DNA of 64,000 bases, taken from positions 62,001-126,000 of the forward strand of contig NZ_PNYB01000014.1 of assembly GCF_002879855.1 (NCBI RefSeq), written 5' to 3'. This DNA is from Trinickia soli (lineage in GTDB: Bacteria; Pseudomonadota; Gammaproteobacteria; Burkholderiales; Burkholderiaceae). Under the pieces are notes generated by a model, which saw only the letters and a program-made list of their open reading frames with translations, was not told the origin of the DNA and made no database searches. A program made the translations under genes and the position numbers. Of this stretch, positions 43,720 through 53,977 are shown piece after piece (within the stretch, counting starts at the first letter, position 1; each line of letters begins with the position of its first letter).

Positions 43720-46152
43720 ATGGATTCACGCCTGCCCTCGCCCAACGCCTCACCTCCCGTTCCCTCGCAGCCACCGAAGCGCCGCAGGCGCTGGGCGGTC
43801 AAGCTCGCTCTCTCGTTCGCTGGGGCGCTCGCCGCCATGTGCGCCTGCGCAGGACTGGTGCTGCTTTACGCACTTATCGTCGCGGCACCGCAACTGCCGT
43901 CGCTCAGCGCGCTCACGGACTATCGACCCAAAGTCCCGCTGCGCATTTACACCGCCGATCACGTTCTGATCGGCGAATTCGGCGAGGAACGCCGCGACGT
44001 CGTTCGCATTGAAGCTGTCCCTGTCTTTTTGAGACAAGCGATTCTCGCCATCGAAGACGCGCGCTTCTACGACCACGGCGGAGTTGACGTCACGGGCGTG
44101 CTGCGCGCTGGCATGTCGGCGCTGACGAACGGGCGAGCGACGCAGGGCGCGAGCACGATCACGATGCAGGTGGCGCGGAATTTCTTCTTGTCGAGCGAGA
44201 AGACATACACACGCAAGATTTACGAGATGATGCTTGCGTACAAGATCGAGCGGGAACTGACGAAGGATCAGATCCTCGAGGTCTACATGAATCAGATTTA
44301 TCTCGGGCAGCGCGCGTACGGCTTCGCGTCCGCAGCGCGCGTCTACTTCGGCAAAGACATCCGCCACATCACGCTGGCCGAGGCGGCGATGCTCGCCGGT
44401 TTGCCCAAGGCGCCATCGGCGTACAACCCGATCGTGAATCCCCAGCGCGCGAGATTGCGCCAGCGGTACATCCTGCAGCGCATGCTTGAGCTTCATGAGA
44501 TTACGCGTGCGCAGTATGACGGCGCGATCGCCGAACCGCTCGTATTGGCTGGCGCGCCGGCGCAGCAGTTCAGCGTGCATGCGGAGTACGTTGCCGAAAT
44601 GGTGCGCCAGGCCATGGTCGCGCAGTATCGGGAGGAGGCCTATACCCGCGGCCTGAACATCGTCACGACGATCGATTCGGGCGATCAGGATGCAGCCTAT
44701 CGCGCGCTGCGCAGGGGACTCATGACCTACGACAGCCGGCGAGGGTATCGAGGTCCCGAGGGCCAGCTCGCACTGCCCGCCGCCCCTGGTGCACGCGCCG
44801 ACGCAATCGCTGCGGCGCTGGAGAAGCACCCCGACAACGGAGAGATCGTCGCAGGCGTCGTCGTTTCCGCGAACCCGGGCGAAGTGCAAGCGGTTCTGTC
44901 CAATGGCGTCACGGCAAAGATCAGCGGCGACGGATTGCGCTTCGCTGCGGCTTCGCTCTCCCCGCGCGCGCCAGCGGCGGCCGGCATTCGACCGGGCTCG
45001 ATCGTGCGCCTCGTCAAAGACGATGCGGGGGCCTGGTCGATCGTCCAATTGCCGCAGGTCGAAGGCGCCTTCGTTTCGATCGTGCCGCAGGATGGAGCCA
45101 TCCGTTCGCTCGTGGGCGGCTTCGACTTCGGCAAGAGCAAATTCAATCACGTCACACAGGCGTGGCGTCAGCCCGGTTCGAGCTTCAAGCCATTCATCTA
45201 TTCGGCTTCGCTCGACAAAGGCCTCGGGCCGGCGACGATCATCAACGACGCGCCGCTCTTTTTCAGTGCGGCCGAAACGGGCGGCCAGCCGTGGGAACCG
45301 AAAAACTACGGGGGCCGTTTCGATGGCCCGATGACGATGCGCACGGCATTGCAGAAGTCCCGCAACCTCGTTTCGATCCGGATCCTCGCGCACATCGGCA
45401 CCCATTACGCGCAGCAATACATCACGCGCTTCGGGTTCGACGCAGATAAACACCCTGCCTATTTGCCGATGGCGCTCGGCGCGGGTCTCGTGACGCCGCT
45501 GCAAATGGCCGGTGCTTACTCCGTGTTCGCCAACGGCGGCTATCGCGTGAACCCGTATCTCATCTCAGAGGTGACCGATCAAGACGGCGTCGTGCTCGCA
45601 CGCGCGCAACCGATCGTCGCAGAGCGCGACGCGCCCCGCGCGATCGATGCGCGCAACGACTATGTGATGAACAGCCTGCTGCAAAGTGTCGCCCAACGTG
45701 GAACGGGCGCGAAATCGAATCAGTTGGGGCGCAAGGACCTCGCCGGCAAAACGGGAACCACGAACGATTCTCGCGACGCCTGGTTCGCGGGTTATCAGCA
45801 CTCGCTCGCCGCGATTGCGTGGATCGGCTACGACGCGCCGCGCAGCCTCGGCGATCGCGAAACGGGCGGCGGGCTCGCTTTGCCGGTTTGGATGGACTAC
45901 ATGCGGCAAGCGCTGACAGGGGTGCCCGAATATGAAATGCCAATGCCTTCGGATGTCATACCGATAGGCGGTGAACTGTACTTCGACACGTTCTTGCCGG
46001 GACAGGGCTTCGTTCACGCCGTCGGCGTCAGCGAAGCCGCGTTGCATGCGCAAGAGAATGCCATAGGCCCGGTTGCCGAAGCAGCAGATCAGCATACGCC
46101 GGCAGCGGTGAGCGAGCCTGCGGCTGCGTCGGCCACTGTCGCCGAACAGTAG
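43720..46152 (+). CDS. mrcA: Penicillin-binding protein 1A (bifunctional class A PBP)
   Basis: This 810-residue inner-membrane enzyme polymerises and cross-links peptidoglycan. After a Pro-rich cytoplasmic tail and one membrane helix (about residues 27-52), the glycosyltransferase domain shows the catalytic EDARFYDHGGVD, TQGASTITMQVARN and KIERELTKDQILE motifs. The transpeptidase has the nucleophile Ser487 in QPGSSFKP (S-x-x-K), SRN in QKSRNLVS and KTG in AGKTGTTND. It is full length. Divergence from the pilMNOQ genes is a common arrangement in proteobacteria (also called ponA). Confidence 0.97.
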   Translation: MDSRLPSPNASPPVPSQPPKRRRRWAVKLALSFAGALAAMCACAGLVLLYALIVAAPQLPSLSALTDYRPKVPLRIYTADHVLIGEFGEERRDVVRIEAVPVFLRQAILAIEDARFYDHGGVDVTGVLRAGMSALTNGRATQGASTITMQVARNFFLSSEKTYTRKIYEMMLAYKIERELTKDQILEVYMNQIYLGQRAYGFASAARVYFGKDIRHITLAEAAMLAGLPKAPSAYNPIVNPQRARLRQRYILQRMLELHEITRAQYDGAIAEPLVLAGAPAQQFSVHAEYVAEMVRQAMVAQYREEAYTRGLNIVTTIDSGDQDAAYRALRRGLMTYDSRRGYRGPEGQLALPAAPGARADAIAAALEKHPDNGEIVAGVVVSANPGEVQAVLSNGVTAKISGDGLRFAAASLSPRAPAAAGIRPGSIVRLVKDDAGAWSIVQLPQVEGAFVSIVPQDGAIRSLVGGFDFGKSKFNHVTQAWRQPGSSFKPFIYSASLDKGLGPATIINDAPLFFSAAETGGQPWEPKNYGGRFDGPMTMRTALQKSRNLVSIRILAHIGTHYAQQYITRFGFDADKHPAYLPMALGAGLVTPLQMAGAYSVFANGGYRVNPYLISEVTDQDGVVLARAQPIVAERDAPRAIDARNDYVMNSLLQSVAQRGTGAKSNQLGRKDLAGKTGTTNDSRDAWFAGYQHSLAAIAWIGYDAPRSLGDRETGGGLALPVWMDYMRQALTGVPEYEMPMPSDVIPIGGELYFDTFLPGQGFVHAVGVSEAALHAQENAIGPVAEAADQHTPAAVSEPAAASATVAEQ

Positions 46153-46278
46153 CGGTGAACGAGCGCGGATGTCAGACGCGCATCCGCGCCGGTTCAACGG
46201 CCGCTGCAAGCGCCAATGCCGCCGTAGCTCAAGCGCCGACGCATCGCCGGTCGTTACGCCGCCTTCCGCGCGAACGCG

Positions 46279-46596
46279 TCAAGCCAGGAAACGAACCGGC
46301 TCGCCGGCTTGCTGGGTGGCGTACTCGGACAACGCCTCGAAGAACTCGCGGCCGTTGCGCGTATCAAGCCACTGCGTACCGTCGAATCGGAAGTGAAAGC
46401 CGCCCGCTTTTGCGGCGATCCAGATTTCCTGCATCGGCGGCTGCAGGTTGACGATGATCTTCGAACCGTTTTCGAATTCGAGCGTCAGCACGTTGCCGCT
46501 GCGCTCGATCTCGATGTCGGCGTCGATGTCGTCGGCAGCCTGCTCGATACGCGTGAGAATGGCTTCGGCGCGGGCAAGGTAGTCGCTGTCGGTCAT
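46279..46596 (-). CDS. cyaY: Frataxin-like iron-sulfur assembly protein CyaY
   Basis: CyaY binds iron and modulates cysteine desulfurase during iron-sulfur cluster assembly. The 105-residue protein has the frataxin fold signature: an acidic first helix ([15 protein letters not shown]), [18 protein letters not shown], the [14 protein letters not shown] segment and a final helix [11 protein letters not shown]. It converges on ponA with a 126-base gap and diverges from lptM. The 53 bases to lptM must hold both promoters. Confidence 0.95.
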   Translation of the reverse strand: MTDSDYLARAEAILTRIEQAADDIDADIEIERSGNVLTLEFENGSKIIVNLQPPMQEIWIAAKAGGFHFRFDGTQWLDTRNGREFFEALSEYATQQAGEPVRFLA

Positions 46597-46649
46597 GCTA
46601 AACTCCGCCGGTTAAACACATCACAGCTCTTGAGCTTTAAGAGACAGTC

Positions 46650-46949
46650 ATGCGAGTCGTTTTCAGGATGAGCGCGATTGTAGCGGCTTTGGCCGTTGCG
46701 ACAAGCGTGGCGCTAACCGGCTGCGGTCAACGCGGGCCGCTCTATCTGCCGTCCGTTCCTCCACTGCCTGAAAAACCGGCGCTCAGGACAGAACCGTCGG
46801 CGTCGGATGCATCCGCGCATTCGCAGGGCGCGTCCGATGCGAATGCACCGCTCACGCTCGCGCCGGCCGACTCGCTCGGCGCGGCGCCAGGAGCCAAACG
46901 CCCGACACCCGCCGCCAACGCGGCGTCCAGCCCGGCATCCGATCAATAA
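46650..46949 (+). CDS. lptM: LPS translocon maturation lipoprotein LptM (YifL-like)
   Basis: This is a 99-residue lipoprotein with lipobox LTGC and the short conserved motif GCGQRGPLYLP immediately after the lipid-modified cysteine. That motif defines the YifL/LptM family, shown in E. coli to help LptD fold correctly. The remainder is a low-complexity Ala/Pro/Ser tail. It lies 14 bases upstream of lysA, an arrangement seen in many proteobacteria, so the two are probably co-transcribed. Confidence 0.88.
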   Translation: MRVVFRMSAIVAALAVATSVALTGCGQRGPLYLPSVPPLPEKPALRTEPSASDASAHSQGASDANAPLTLAPADSLGAAPGAKRPTPAANAASSPASDQ

Positions 46950-46963
46950 CGCAGGACTTCCGC

Positions 46964-48223
46964 ATGTCTCACTTCGCCTATGTCGACGGCGTGCTGCACG
47001 CCGAAGGCGTCAGCGCCGTCTCGCTGGCCGAACAATTCGGCACACCGCTTTTCGTCTACTCGCGCGCGGCGCTGACTGAAGCGTATCAAGCGTACGCGCA
47101 TGCGTGCGCCGGTCACCGCGCGTCTGTTCATGTGGCCGTCAAAGCCAACAGCAATCTGGGCGTGCTCAACGTTTTCGCACGGCTCGGCGCGGGCTTCGAC
47201 ATCGTCTCGGGCGGCGAGCTCGCTCGCGTCCTCGCCGCGGGCGGCCAAGCAAAGGACGTCGTCTTTTCCGGCGTCGGCAAGAGCGCGGCGGAAATGCGCG
47301 AGGCGCTCGAAGCGGGCGTGAAATGCTTCAACGTCGAATCGATTCCCGAACTCGACCGCCTCAATGCCGTCGCAGCCGAGGTCGGCAAGAAGGCGCGAAT
47401 CTCGCTGCGCGTCAATCCCGATGTCGACCCGAAAACGCACCCGTACATTTCCACCGGGCTCAAAGCGAACAAGTTCGGCATTGCATTTGACGAAGCGCGC
47501 GCGGCCTATCGAACGGCGGCAGCATTCGCGCATCTCGAAGTCGTCGGCATCGATTGCCACATCGGTTCGCAGATCACGGAAATCGCGCCGTATCTCGATG
47601 CACTGGAGAAGTTGCTCGATCTCGTCGAACAAATCGAATCGGACGGCATTGCGATTCACCATATCGACGTAGGCGGCGGGCTCGGCATCACCTATTCGAA
47701 GGAAACGCCGCCCGATACGGGCTTGTTCGTCCGCACCCTGCTCGAGCGCATCGAGGCACGCGGGCAAGGCCATCGCGAAGTCTATTTCGAGCCGGGGCGC
47801 TCGGTGACGGGCAACGCCGGCATTCTGCTGACCCGCGTCGAGTTTCTGAAGCCCGGTGCCGAAAAGAATTTCGCGATCGTCGACGCCGCGATGAACGATC
47901 TCGCACGGCCCGCCATGTATCAGGCCTATCACGCGATCGATCCGGTCCTGGAACGGCACGATATGCCGACGAGACTCTATGACGTGGTCGGCCCTGTCTG
48001 CGAAAGCGGCGATTGGCTGGGCCGCGACCGGTCGCTCGCTGTCCTGCCCGGCGATTTGCTCGCGATCCGCTCGGCCGGCGCGTACGCGTTCGCGATGAGT
48101 TCGAACTACAACACGCGGCCGCGTGCAGCCGAAGTCATGGTCGACGATCAGAATGTCTTTGTCGTCCGTGCGCGCGAAACGGTGCGCGAACTGTTCGCCG
48201 GCGAGTCGATTTTGCCGGCCTGA
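46964..48223 (+). CDS. lysA: Diaminopimelate decarboxylase LysA
   Basis: LysA makes lysine by decarboxylating meso-diaminopimelate. The 419-residue fold-type III PLP enzyme has the Schiff-base lysine K60 in VHVAVKANSNLGVL, the CHIGSQI histidine, the phosphate-binding VGGGLG loop, the EPGRSVTGNAG motif and the catalytic cysteine in GPVCESGDWLG. It follows lptM on the plus strand and is closed by a hairpin at 48261-48282. Confidence 0.97.
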   Translation: MSHFAYVDGVLHAEGVSAVSLAEQFGTPLFVYSRAALTEAYQAYAHACAGHRASVHVAVKANSNLGVLNVFARLGAGFDIVSGGELARVLAAGGQAKDVVFSGVGKSAAEMREALEAGVKCFNVESIPELDRLNAVAAEVGKKARISLRVNPDVDPKTHPYISTGLKANKFGIAFDEARAAYRTAAAFAHLEVVGIDCHIGSQITEIAPYLDALEKLLDLVEQIESDGIAIHHIDVGGGLGITYSKETPPDTGLFVRTLLERIEARGQGHREVYFEPGRSVTGNAGILLTRVEFLKPGAEKNFAIVDAAMNDLARPAMYQAYHAIDPVLERHDMPTRLYDVVGPVCESGDWLGRDRSLAVLPGDLLAIRSAGAYAFAMSSNYNTRPRAAEVMVDDQNVFVVRARETVRELFAGESILPA

Positions 48224-48260
48224 CCTGCCCGCCTCACCTCGGCGGACGCAACACAGCAAT

Positions 48261-48282
48261 GCGGTGGCTGCCCGGCCACCGC
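48261..48282 (+). terminator. Hairpin after lysA
   Basis: An 8-bp perfect stem, GCGGTGGC with GCCACCGC, lies 37 bases after the lysA stop in the convergent gap with msrQ. It is followed by TTGTTCC, a short U-rich run, on the plus strand. It is the likely lysA terminator. Confidence 0.45.
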
Positions 48283-48320
48283 TTGTTCCGCCGCCCGCCC
48301 CGCGCCAGGCGACGGACTCA

Positions 48321-49067
48321 TCACCTGGTAGTTCGGTCTCGAACCACGGCCATGCGCCGGCGGTCGGCAAGCTTGCCGCCCACCCAGAAGGCCACGCGCC
48401 AGCCCAGCAAGGCAATCACGATGGCGCCATAGAGCTTCGGCAAGATGAGATCGTGCTTGCCGGCCTTCATCCACCAGAAGTGCAAAATCGCGAGCACAGC
48501 GATGGCATAGACCGCGCGATGCAGGGTCTGCCAGCGACGCCCCAACTTGCGCAAGGCTGCTTTGGGCGATGTCGCCGCGAGCGGAATCAGCAAAACGAAC
48601 GCCGCGAAACCGACCGTAATGAACGGACGCTTGCCGATATCTTTCAGGACTTCGGCCACGTTGAACCACTTGTCGAACCAGATGTACGTCGTGAAATGCA
48701 GCGTCGCATAAAAGAAGGCATAGAGCCCCAACATGCGTCGGAAGCGAATCACGGCATTGACGCCTGTCATGCGGCGAAGCGGCGTGACGGCCAGCGTGAT
48801 ACAGAGGAATACAAGCGTCCAGAGTCCCGTCGATCGAGTGATGAACTCGATCGGGTTCGCGCCGAGACGATCGGTCAAGCCGAACAGCACGATGCGCGCG
48901 AGCGGGTACAAGGCGGCAACGAACACGCCGATCTTGGCCGGCCGGATCCAGCGGTCGACGCCGCTGCGAGCGCGCACCGCCCCGCCATGGCCTGGGGGGG
49001 CGGGCCGAACGCCCGGTCGGTTCCGACGGTCGGTTGCAGCCGTCAGCGTTTGCGTATCGAGAGACAT
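48321..49067 (-). CDS. msrQ: Haem b membrane subunit MsrQ of the periplasmic methionine sulfoxide reductase
   Basis: MsrQ is the integral-membrane, haem-b electron donor to MsrP. The 248-residue protein has about six helices and the ferric-reductase-like histidines in FFYATLHFTTYIW, WQTLHRAVYAIAVLAILHFWW. A charged N-terminal tail of about 45 residues (Arg/Pro/Gly-rich) precedes the first helix and may be longer than in E. coli. It starts 24 bases after the msrP stop, as expected for an msrPQ operon. Confidence 0.93.
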   Translation of the reverse strand: MSLDTQTLTAATDRRNRPGVRPAPPGHGGAVRARSGVDRWIRPAKIGVFVAALYPLARIVLFGLTDRLGANPIEFITRSTGLWTLVFLCITLAVTPLRRMTGVNAVIRFRRMLGLYAFFYATLHFTTYIWFDKWFNVAEVLKDIGKRPFITVGFAAFVLLIPLAATSPKAALRKLGRRWQTLHRAVYAIAVLAILHFWWMKAGKHDLILPKLYGAIVIALLGWRVAFWVGGKLADRRRMAVVRDRTTR

Positions 49068-49091
49068 GGAGAGCGCCCCTTGGTGCTTACT

Positions 49092-50096
49092 TCAAAAGAA
49101 TTTGCGCAAATCCATGCCCTGGTACAGCGAGGCGACGAGATTGCCGTAGCCGTTGAACATCAACGTTTTCCGCTTGGGCGTGAAAAAGCCGTCCTCGCCA
49201 ATGCGCCGCTCGGTGGCCTGGCTCCAGCGCGGATGATCGACGTTCGGGTTCACATTCGAATAAAACCCGTATTCGTTAGGCGCATACGTGTTCCAACTCG
49301 TCGGCGGTTGCTTTTCGACGAAGCGAATCTTGACGAGCGACTTCGCGCTTTTGAACCCATACTTCCACGGCACCACGATGCGAACCGGCGCGCCGTTCTG
49401 ATTCGGCAACACCTGACCGTAGACGCCGACGGTCAGGAGCGCGAGCGGGTTCATCGCCTCGTCCAGGCGCAGCCCTTCAGAATATGGCCACTCGAGGATC
49501 GGTTCGGCGATGCCCGGCATCTGCGATGGATCGGCAAGCGTAATGAACTGCACGAACTTCGCATTGCCTGTGGGCTGGGCGCGCTTGATGAGTTCCGCAA
49601 GTGGGTACCCTACCCACGGAATGACCATCGACCACCCTTCGACGCAGCGGTGCCGATACACGCGCTCTTCGAGCGGCGCGAGCTTGAGCAACTCGTCGAT
49701 GTCATAGACCTTCGGATTCTTGATTTCGCCCTCGACGCTTACGCGCCAGGGATGCGGCCGCAAGGTGCCGGCGTTATGGGACGGGTCGCTCTTGTCCGTG
49801 CCAAATTCGTAGAAGTTGTTATAGGTCGTGACGTCCTTGTACGGCGTGACCTTGTCGCCGACGACGAATTTGGCATTCGTCGTCGCCCCGAGCTTCTGCG
49901 CTTTCGGGTCCGGTGACGCATAGGCACCCAATGCGGCACGGCTGATCCCGAGCGCGCCCGAGGCCACCGCCAGCCCCGCTACGCCGGCAGCCTGCAAGAC
50001 GCGTCGACGATTCTCGAACACCTCACGCGGCGTAATTTCGCTGGCGGCGATGTCTTCGCCGGTCAATAAGACACGCTGCTCTCGTTTGATCCCCAC
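49092..50096 (-). CDS. msrP: Periplasmic methionine sulfoxide reductase MsrP
   Basis: MsrP is a molybdopterin enzyme that repairs oxidised methionine in periplasmic proteins. The ~334-residue precursor has a twin-arginine signal, [20 protein letters not shown], a molybdenum-ligand cysteine in [21 protein letters not shown] and the [17 protein letters not shown] segment of the family. I place the start at GTG 50096, which has an AAGGAG ribosome-binding site seven bases upstream; the longer reading frame to 50345 runs through the ccsB terminator and is rejected. Confidence 0.94.
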   Translation of the reverse strand: MGIKREQRVLLTGEDIAASEITPREVFENRRRVLQAAGVAGLAVASGALGISRAALGAYASPDPKAQKLGATTNAKFVVGDKVTPYKDVTTYNNFYEFGTDKSDPSHNAGTLRPHPWRVSVEGEIKNPKVYDIDELLKLAPLEERVYRHRCVEGWSMVIPWVGYPLAELIKRAQPTGNAKFVQFITLADPSQMPGIAEPILEWPYSEGLRLDEAMNPLALLTVGVYGQVLPNQNGAPVRIVVPWKYGFKSAKSLVKIRFVEKQPPTSWNTYAPNEYGFYSNVNPNVDHPRWSQATERRIGEDGFFTPKRKTLMFNGYGNLVASLYQGMDLRKFF

Positions 50097-50204
50097 GATG
50101 CTGCTCCTTAATGATCCCGGGCTCTCGGCTCGTCGCGTCGGTTCAACGCTATGGAGCCCGCTTGCCTGGTATACGACGACCGCAGGCAACCGGATGCACC
50201 GCCG

Positions 50205-50243
50205 AAACAAAAAACCGCCGATGGCGCGACCATGCGGCGGTTT
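50205..50243 (-). terminator. Intrinsic terminator after ccsB
   Basis: On the minus strand AAACCGCCG-ATGG pairs across a five-base loop with CCAT-CGGCGGTTT (one bulged base), followed by TTTTTTGTTT. This is a textbook Rho-independent terminator 53 bases after the ccsB stop, and it separates resB-ccsB from msrPQ. msrP therefore needs its own promoter between about 50100 and 50205. Confidence 0.85.
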
Positions 50244-50295
50244 CTTCAGACTGGCTCGATTGGAAGCGCGACCGAAATCGACGCCGGCGCATCCG

Positions 50296-51501
50296 TTACA
50301 GCTTGCCGTAGCTATGCAAGCCCGACAAGAACATATTGACGCCAAGGAATGCGAAGGTTGTCACGAGCAAACCCGTGAGCGCCCACCACGCCGCGGCTGC
50401 GCCCCGAAGGCCTTTCATCAGACGCATGTGCAGCCATGCAGCGTAGTTGAGCCAGACGATCAACGCCCAGGTTTCTTTCGGATCCCAACTCCAATAGCCG
50501 CCCCAGGCTTGGGCAGCCCACAATGCGCCGAGAATCGTTGCGACCGTGAAAAACGCGAAGCCGACGGCAATCGACTTGTACATGACGTCGTCGAGCACGG
50601 CGAGCGGCGGCAGCCGATCGGCCAGAATACCGCGCTCGCTGAGCAGATAGGCCACGCCGACCATCGCTGAAAGGGCGAACGAACCGTAGCCGATGAAGTT
50701 CGCGGGCACATGGATCTTCATCCACCAGCTCTGTAGCGCCGGCACGAGCGGCTGAATCTGCTGTGCGTCGCGTGCAACCGAGTACCACATCAGGAAGCCG
50801 ACCGCCGCGCTGATGACGAGCAACACGAAGGCGCCCATCGCGCGCGTTGCATAGTGCTGCTCGTAGTAAAGGTAGAACAACGCCGTGATCAAACAAAACA
50901 GCACGAACACTTCATAGAGGTTCGAGATCGGAATATGGCCGACATCCGCGCCGATCAGATACGACTCGTACCAGCGGACCATCATGCCCGTGAAACCCAT
51001 CAGGACGGCGAACCACGTCAATTTGGATCCGATCGCGCCCCCGGACGGCGAGCGCGACAGCAGGCCGATCCAATAGAACAGCGTCGCGAACACGAACAAC
51101 GCGCTCATCCAGAGAATGGCGGACTGGCTCGACAGGAAGTACTTGAGCAGAAACACCGAGTCGGCACGCGACAAATCGCCGTGATAGAGCTGCAATGACA
51201 GCAGCGAGAACGCCGCGATCGCGACGGCGAGCAACCGCACCGGTTTCCAGCGCCAGCCGAGCACGATGAGCGCCGGCGCCGCGCAGACGAGCACGAGCTT
51301 GTCGTAGTAGTTCATGAACGCGTGGTAACGCGACAGCCCAAAACCGGCGCCGCCGACGACCGCAAGCGCGAATAGCCAATCGAACACCCCGAGACGGCGC
51401 AGGAACGGGCGCTCGTCCAGAGCGCCGAACTGCGAGGCGGCCTGTGAAGCGACCTTTGAAGCGTCCGCTGGTCTGGGGGAAGAAGCGTGTGTCAGATCCA
51501 T
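50296..51501 (-). CDS. ccsB: Cytochrome c biogenesis protein CcsB (ResC/CcsA type)
   Basis: This protein belongs to system II of cytochrome c maturation and carries and attaches haem with ResB. The 401-residue polytopic protein has the haem-handling tryptophan-rich motif [15 protein letters not shown] near the C-terminus, conserved histidines on either side ([12 protein letters not shown] before it and [10 protein letters not shown] after it), and [15 protein letters not shown]. It starts 15 bases after the resB stop. Use of system II is typical of betaproteobacteria. Confidence 0.95.
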   Translation of the reverse strand: MDLTHASSPRPADASKVASQAASQFGALDERPFLRRLGVFDWLFALAVVGGAGFGLSRYHAFMNYYDKLVLVCAAPALIVLGWRWKPVRLLAVAIAAFSLLSLQLYHGDLSRADSVFLLKYFLSSQSAILWMSALFVFATLFYWIGLLSRSPSGGAIGSKLTWFAVLMGFTGMMVRWYESYLIGADVGHIPISNLYEVFVLFCLITALFYLYYEQHYATRAMGAFVLLVISAAVGFLMWYSVARDAQQIQPLVPALQSWWMKIHVPANFIGYGSFALSAMVGVAYLLSERGILADRLPPLAVLDDVMYKSIAVGFAFFTVATILGALWAAQAWGGYWSWDPKETWALIVWLNYAAWLHMRLMKGLRGAAAAWWALTGLLVTTFAFLGVNMFLSGLHSYGKL

Positions 51502-51516
51502 GATGATTACCGAGTA

Positions 51517-53760
51517 TCAATCTTGCGAGTCGGAGGACGACTCGATCTTCGCGTCGAGCACAGGATCGGCGGACGACGCGCGCCTCTCGAGTGCGCTATC
51601 ACGCGCTGTGGCGGCGTCGTGGGCCGTGGCGCCGAGCGTCGCGCCGGCGGCGTCTCGCACCTTGGCGAACTCCTTCTCAAAATCGAGCGTCTTGCGCGCC
51701 GTCGACATCGCCATCACGACCGACGTGCCGACAGCCGAGTCCTTCAGCCAGAACCAAAGCCGCCGCTCGCGTACGTAAAACATCGAAAAGATGCCGGCAA
51801 CGAGAAGCAAGCTGCCAAGATACACCACTTTTTTACCCGGCGCGCGCGTGAGCTGGAACACCGAAGCTTGCACCTGCTTGAACGAATCCAGCTGCAAATA
51901 GACCGGCGATCCATACAAAAAGCTGTCAGAAAGCGCGTTGATCGAGTTCTGCACGAAGCGGCTCGTGTCCGCATTCGGCTGCGCATCGCTCTGCCCGGCC
52001 TGCTCGCGCGCGAGTTGCCAAAGATCCCACGTCGAGCCCTCCAACATGCGCAGCAACAGCGAAGCCGCCTTCTCCTGCTCGCCCTTCGGAACCGAATGGT
52101 CGATGAAGGTGGCGATCGATTGGAAGCCGCCAGCGGGCTGTCCGGGCGCTGCGCCGTCGGCGCTCGTGTCCGCCCCGGCGAAAAGGGACAAAACGCGCGC
52201 CGCGCTTTCTTCGAGATGTGCCCGCAGATCGGGATTCGAATCGGCGATCGAGCGTTGTGCAAACCGATGCGCGGCTTGCGCGCGCATCGTGGGATTCTCG
52301 AGCGCGGCGCGCAGCAGCATCCACTGTTTCACACTGCCCTGCTCGTCGGCCGGGATGCGCAAATAACGGAACGGATCGTTCGGCGTGGTGCGCATGCCCG
52401 CGAGGAGGAACCGCACGCCGTCCACGTCGACGGGCAGCATGTAGTTGTTGAACTCGCGCGCCTGCCCATCGGTGCCGCGGATCTTGTACTGGACCGACGG
52501 TCCGACGTTGTGCAAATCGAGCGGCTTCGACGATTTGGCGCCCGAACCGAGCCGCTCGTCGAAGACTTCCTTGAGCGAAGAGTGCGCAACCACGCCACGC
52601 GCGTCGGTTTGCCCGCTGCCATTCGTGATGTTTTCGACGTTGATGGCACGGAAATCGGCGAACTCGACCGTTTGACCACTCACACCGGGCATCGACGCCG
52701 AGAGCGGCGCGGAACTGCCGATGGCGCCGTTGACCGCCATCGTTTTCACCGAGTCGCCCGTCATCGGCCATGCCGTCATCGACATTTCCGAACCGCCGTC
52801 CTGGAAACTCGATTGGTAGATCGACACGCCGTCGTACGTGAACGGTTTGTTCACTTCCACACGAGCCGGTATGCGCTGCCCCGTTGCGTGATCGACGACG
52901 ACGATGTCGCTCGCGAACAGTTTGGGCATGCCCGTCGAGTAGTAATCGACGATGAACTTCTTGAGCTCGATCGAAAACGGCAGGTCTTGAATCAGCGAAC
53001 CGTTCGGCTCATTGAGGATGGCCGTCGAAACGTGCTGCCCCTCGGGCACCCACGCATAGCCGCGGAAGGTCGGGTTCGACGTCGAGAGCCGGTGCGCGGG
53101 CGAGATGTCGTTGATGACGGCGCTCGTCGAGATCGGCGATTTGCCGAACAGCCACATTTGGAATTTGATCGGCAGGTTGCTGTCCATCAACCCGCCAATG
53201 CAGATGACGACGATCGCCAAGTGCGCAAAGATGTATCCGATCTTGGCCAGTGCCCCGCGCTTCGCGGCGATCAGCGTCGCGCCGTCCACGTCGCGTACGA
53301 CATACCGGTAGCCTAGCTTGCCTGCCAGCGCGGACAAGCGCTTCGTCGTTTCGTCGCGCGACTGGCCGGCTGCATACTCGGCCTTGTGATGGAACGCGCG
53401 CAAGCTGCCCTCGCGCACTTTGACCTTCCAGCTCTTGATGTCGGCGATCAGTTTCGGCGCGTTGCGCATGACGCAAAGCGAGATCGATACGATCAGGAAG
53501 CCAAGAATCAACATGAACCACCAGGCACTGTAGACGGTGAACAGGCCCAGCGCGCGGAAGATGTCGGCCCAGAACGGGCCGAACTGGTTGACGTAGTTCG
53601 GGTAGGGGTCGTCCTGTGTGAGCACGGTGCCGATGACGCTTGCGATCGCGAGCACGACGAGCAGCGCAATCGCAAAACGCATCGAACTGAGCAGCTCGAT
53701 TGTCCTTTTGAGAACCTGCCGGTCCGACTTCACTTGATACCCCGAGGTGGTGACGCTCAT
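51517..53760 (-). CDS. resB: Cytochrome c biogenesis protein ResB
   Basis: ResB (Ccs1) works with CcsB to deliver haem to apocytochromes and attach it at the periplasmic face. The 747-residue protein has three N-terminal membrane helices (from MRFAIALLVVLAIASVIGTVL to FMLILGFLIVSISLCVMRN and LAIVVICIGGLMDS), a large periplasmic region containing VNKPFTYDGVSIYQSSFQDGG, and a last helix KVVYLGSLLLVAGIFSMFY. It is longer than Gram-positive ResB, as usual in betaproteobacteria. The upstream gene encodes cytochrome c4, a likely client. Confidence 0.95.
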   Translation of the reverse strand: MSVTTSGYQVKSDRQVLKRTIELLSSMRFAIALLVVLAIASVIGTVLTQDDPYPNYVNQFGPFWADIFRALGLFTVYSAWWFMLILGFLIVSISLCVMRNAPKLIADIKSWKVKVREGSLRAFHHKAEYAAGQSRDETTKRLSALAGKLGYRYVVRDVDGATLIAAKRGALAKIGYIFAHLAIVVICIGGLMDSNLPIKFQMWLFGKSPISTSAVINDISPAHRLSTSNPTFRGYAWVPEGQHVSTAILNEPNGSLIQDLPFSIELKKFIVDYYSTGMPKLFASDIVVVDHATGQRIPARVEVNKPFTYDGVSIYQSSFQDGGSEMSMTAWPMTGDSVKTMAVNGAIGSSAPLSASMPGVSGQTVEFADFRAINVENITNGSGQTDARGVVAHSSLKEVFDERLGSGAKSSKPLDLHNVGPSVQYKIRGTDGQAREFNNYMLPVDVDGVRFLLAGMRTTPNDPFRYLRIPADEQGSVKQWMLLRAALENPTMRAQAAHRFAQRSIADSNPDLRAHLEESAARVLSLFAGADTSADGAAPGQPAGGFQSIATFIDHSVPKGEQEKAASLLLRMLEGSTWDLWQLAREQAGQSDAQPNADTSRFVQNSINALSDSFLYGSPVYLQLDSFKQVQASVFQLTRAPGKKVVYLGSLLLVAGIFSMFYVRERRLWFWLKDSAVGTSVVMAMSTARKTLDFEKEFAKVRDAAGATLGATAHDAATARDSALERRASSADPVLDAKIESSSDSQD

Positions 53761-53882
53761 TCAAACTCCCGTCGACCAGAGTTCAGGCTTTTACGTGTCG
53801 ACGAAAGCCGGCGCTTTAGCGCTTTCTTTCGTCCCATGCAGAGCGGTGACTCCGGTGCAATACAAAGCAATACACAACAGCA

Positions 53883-53930
53883 AAAAAGGGTGAGGGCCAG
53901 CCGCCGAGGCGGTGGCGCTCCCACCCTTTT
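53883..53930 (-). terminator. Intrinsic terminator after cytochrome c4
   Basis: The minus strand forms AAAAGGGTG ... CACCCTTTTTT around a GC-rich inner stem (GCCACCGCC with GGCGGCTGGC), ending in six Ts. It lies 48 bases after the cytochrome c4 stop and before resB, so the two are separate transcripts, although read-through is possible. The plus strand also ends in CCCTTTTC, so it may act in both directions. Confidence 0.8.
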
Positions 53931-53977
53931 CTTGTTCTCGCCGGGAGGCCCGGCGGGTTATTCGTTCCCGGTGGCGC

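Noticed and set aside
50097-50345. MsrP extended to an ATG at 50345
   Set aside because: The extension would run through a strong intrinsic terminator and into ccsB, while GTG at 50096 has a good ribosome-binding site and leaves a proper twin-arginine signal.
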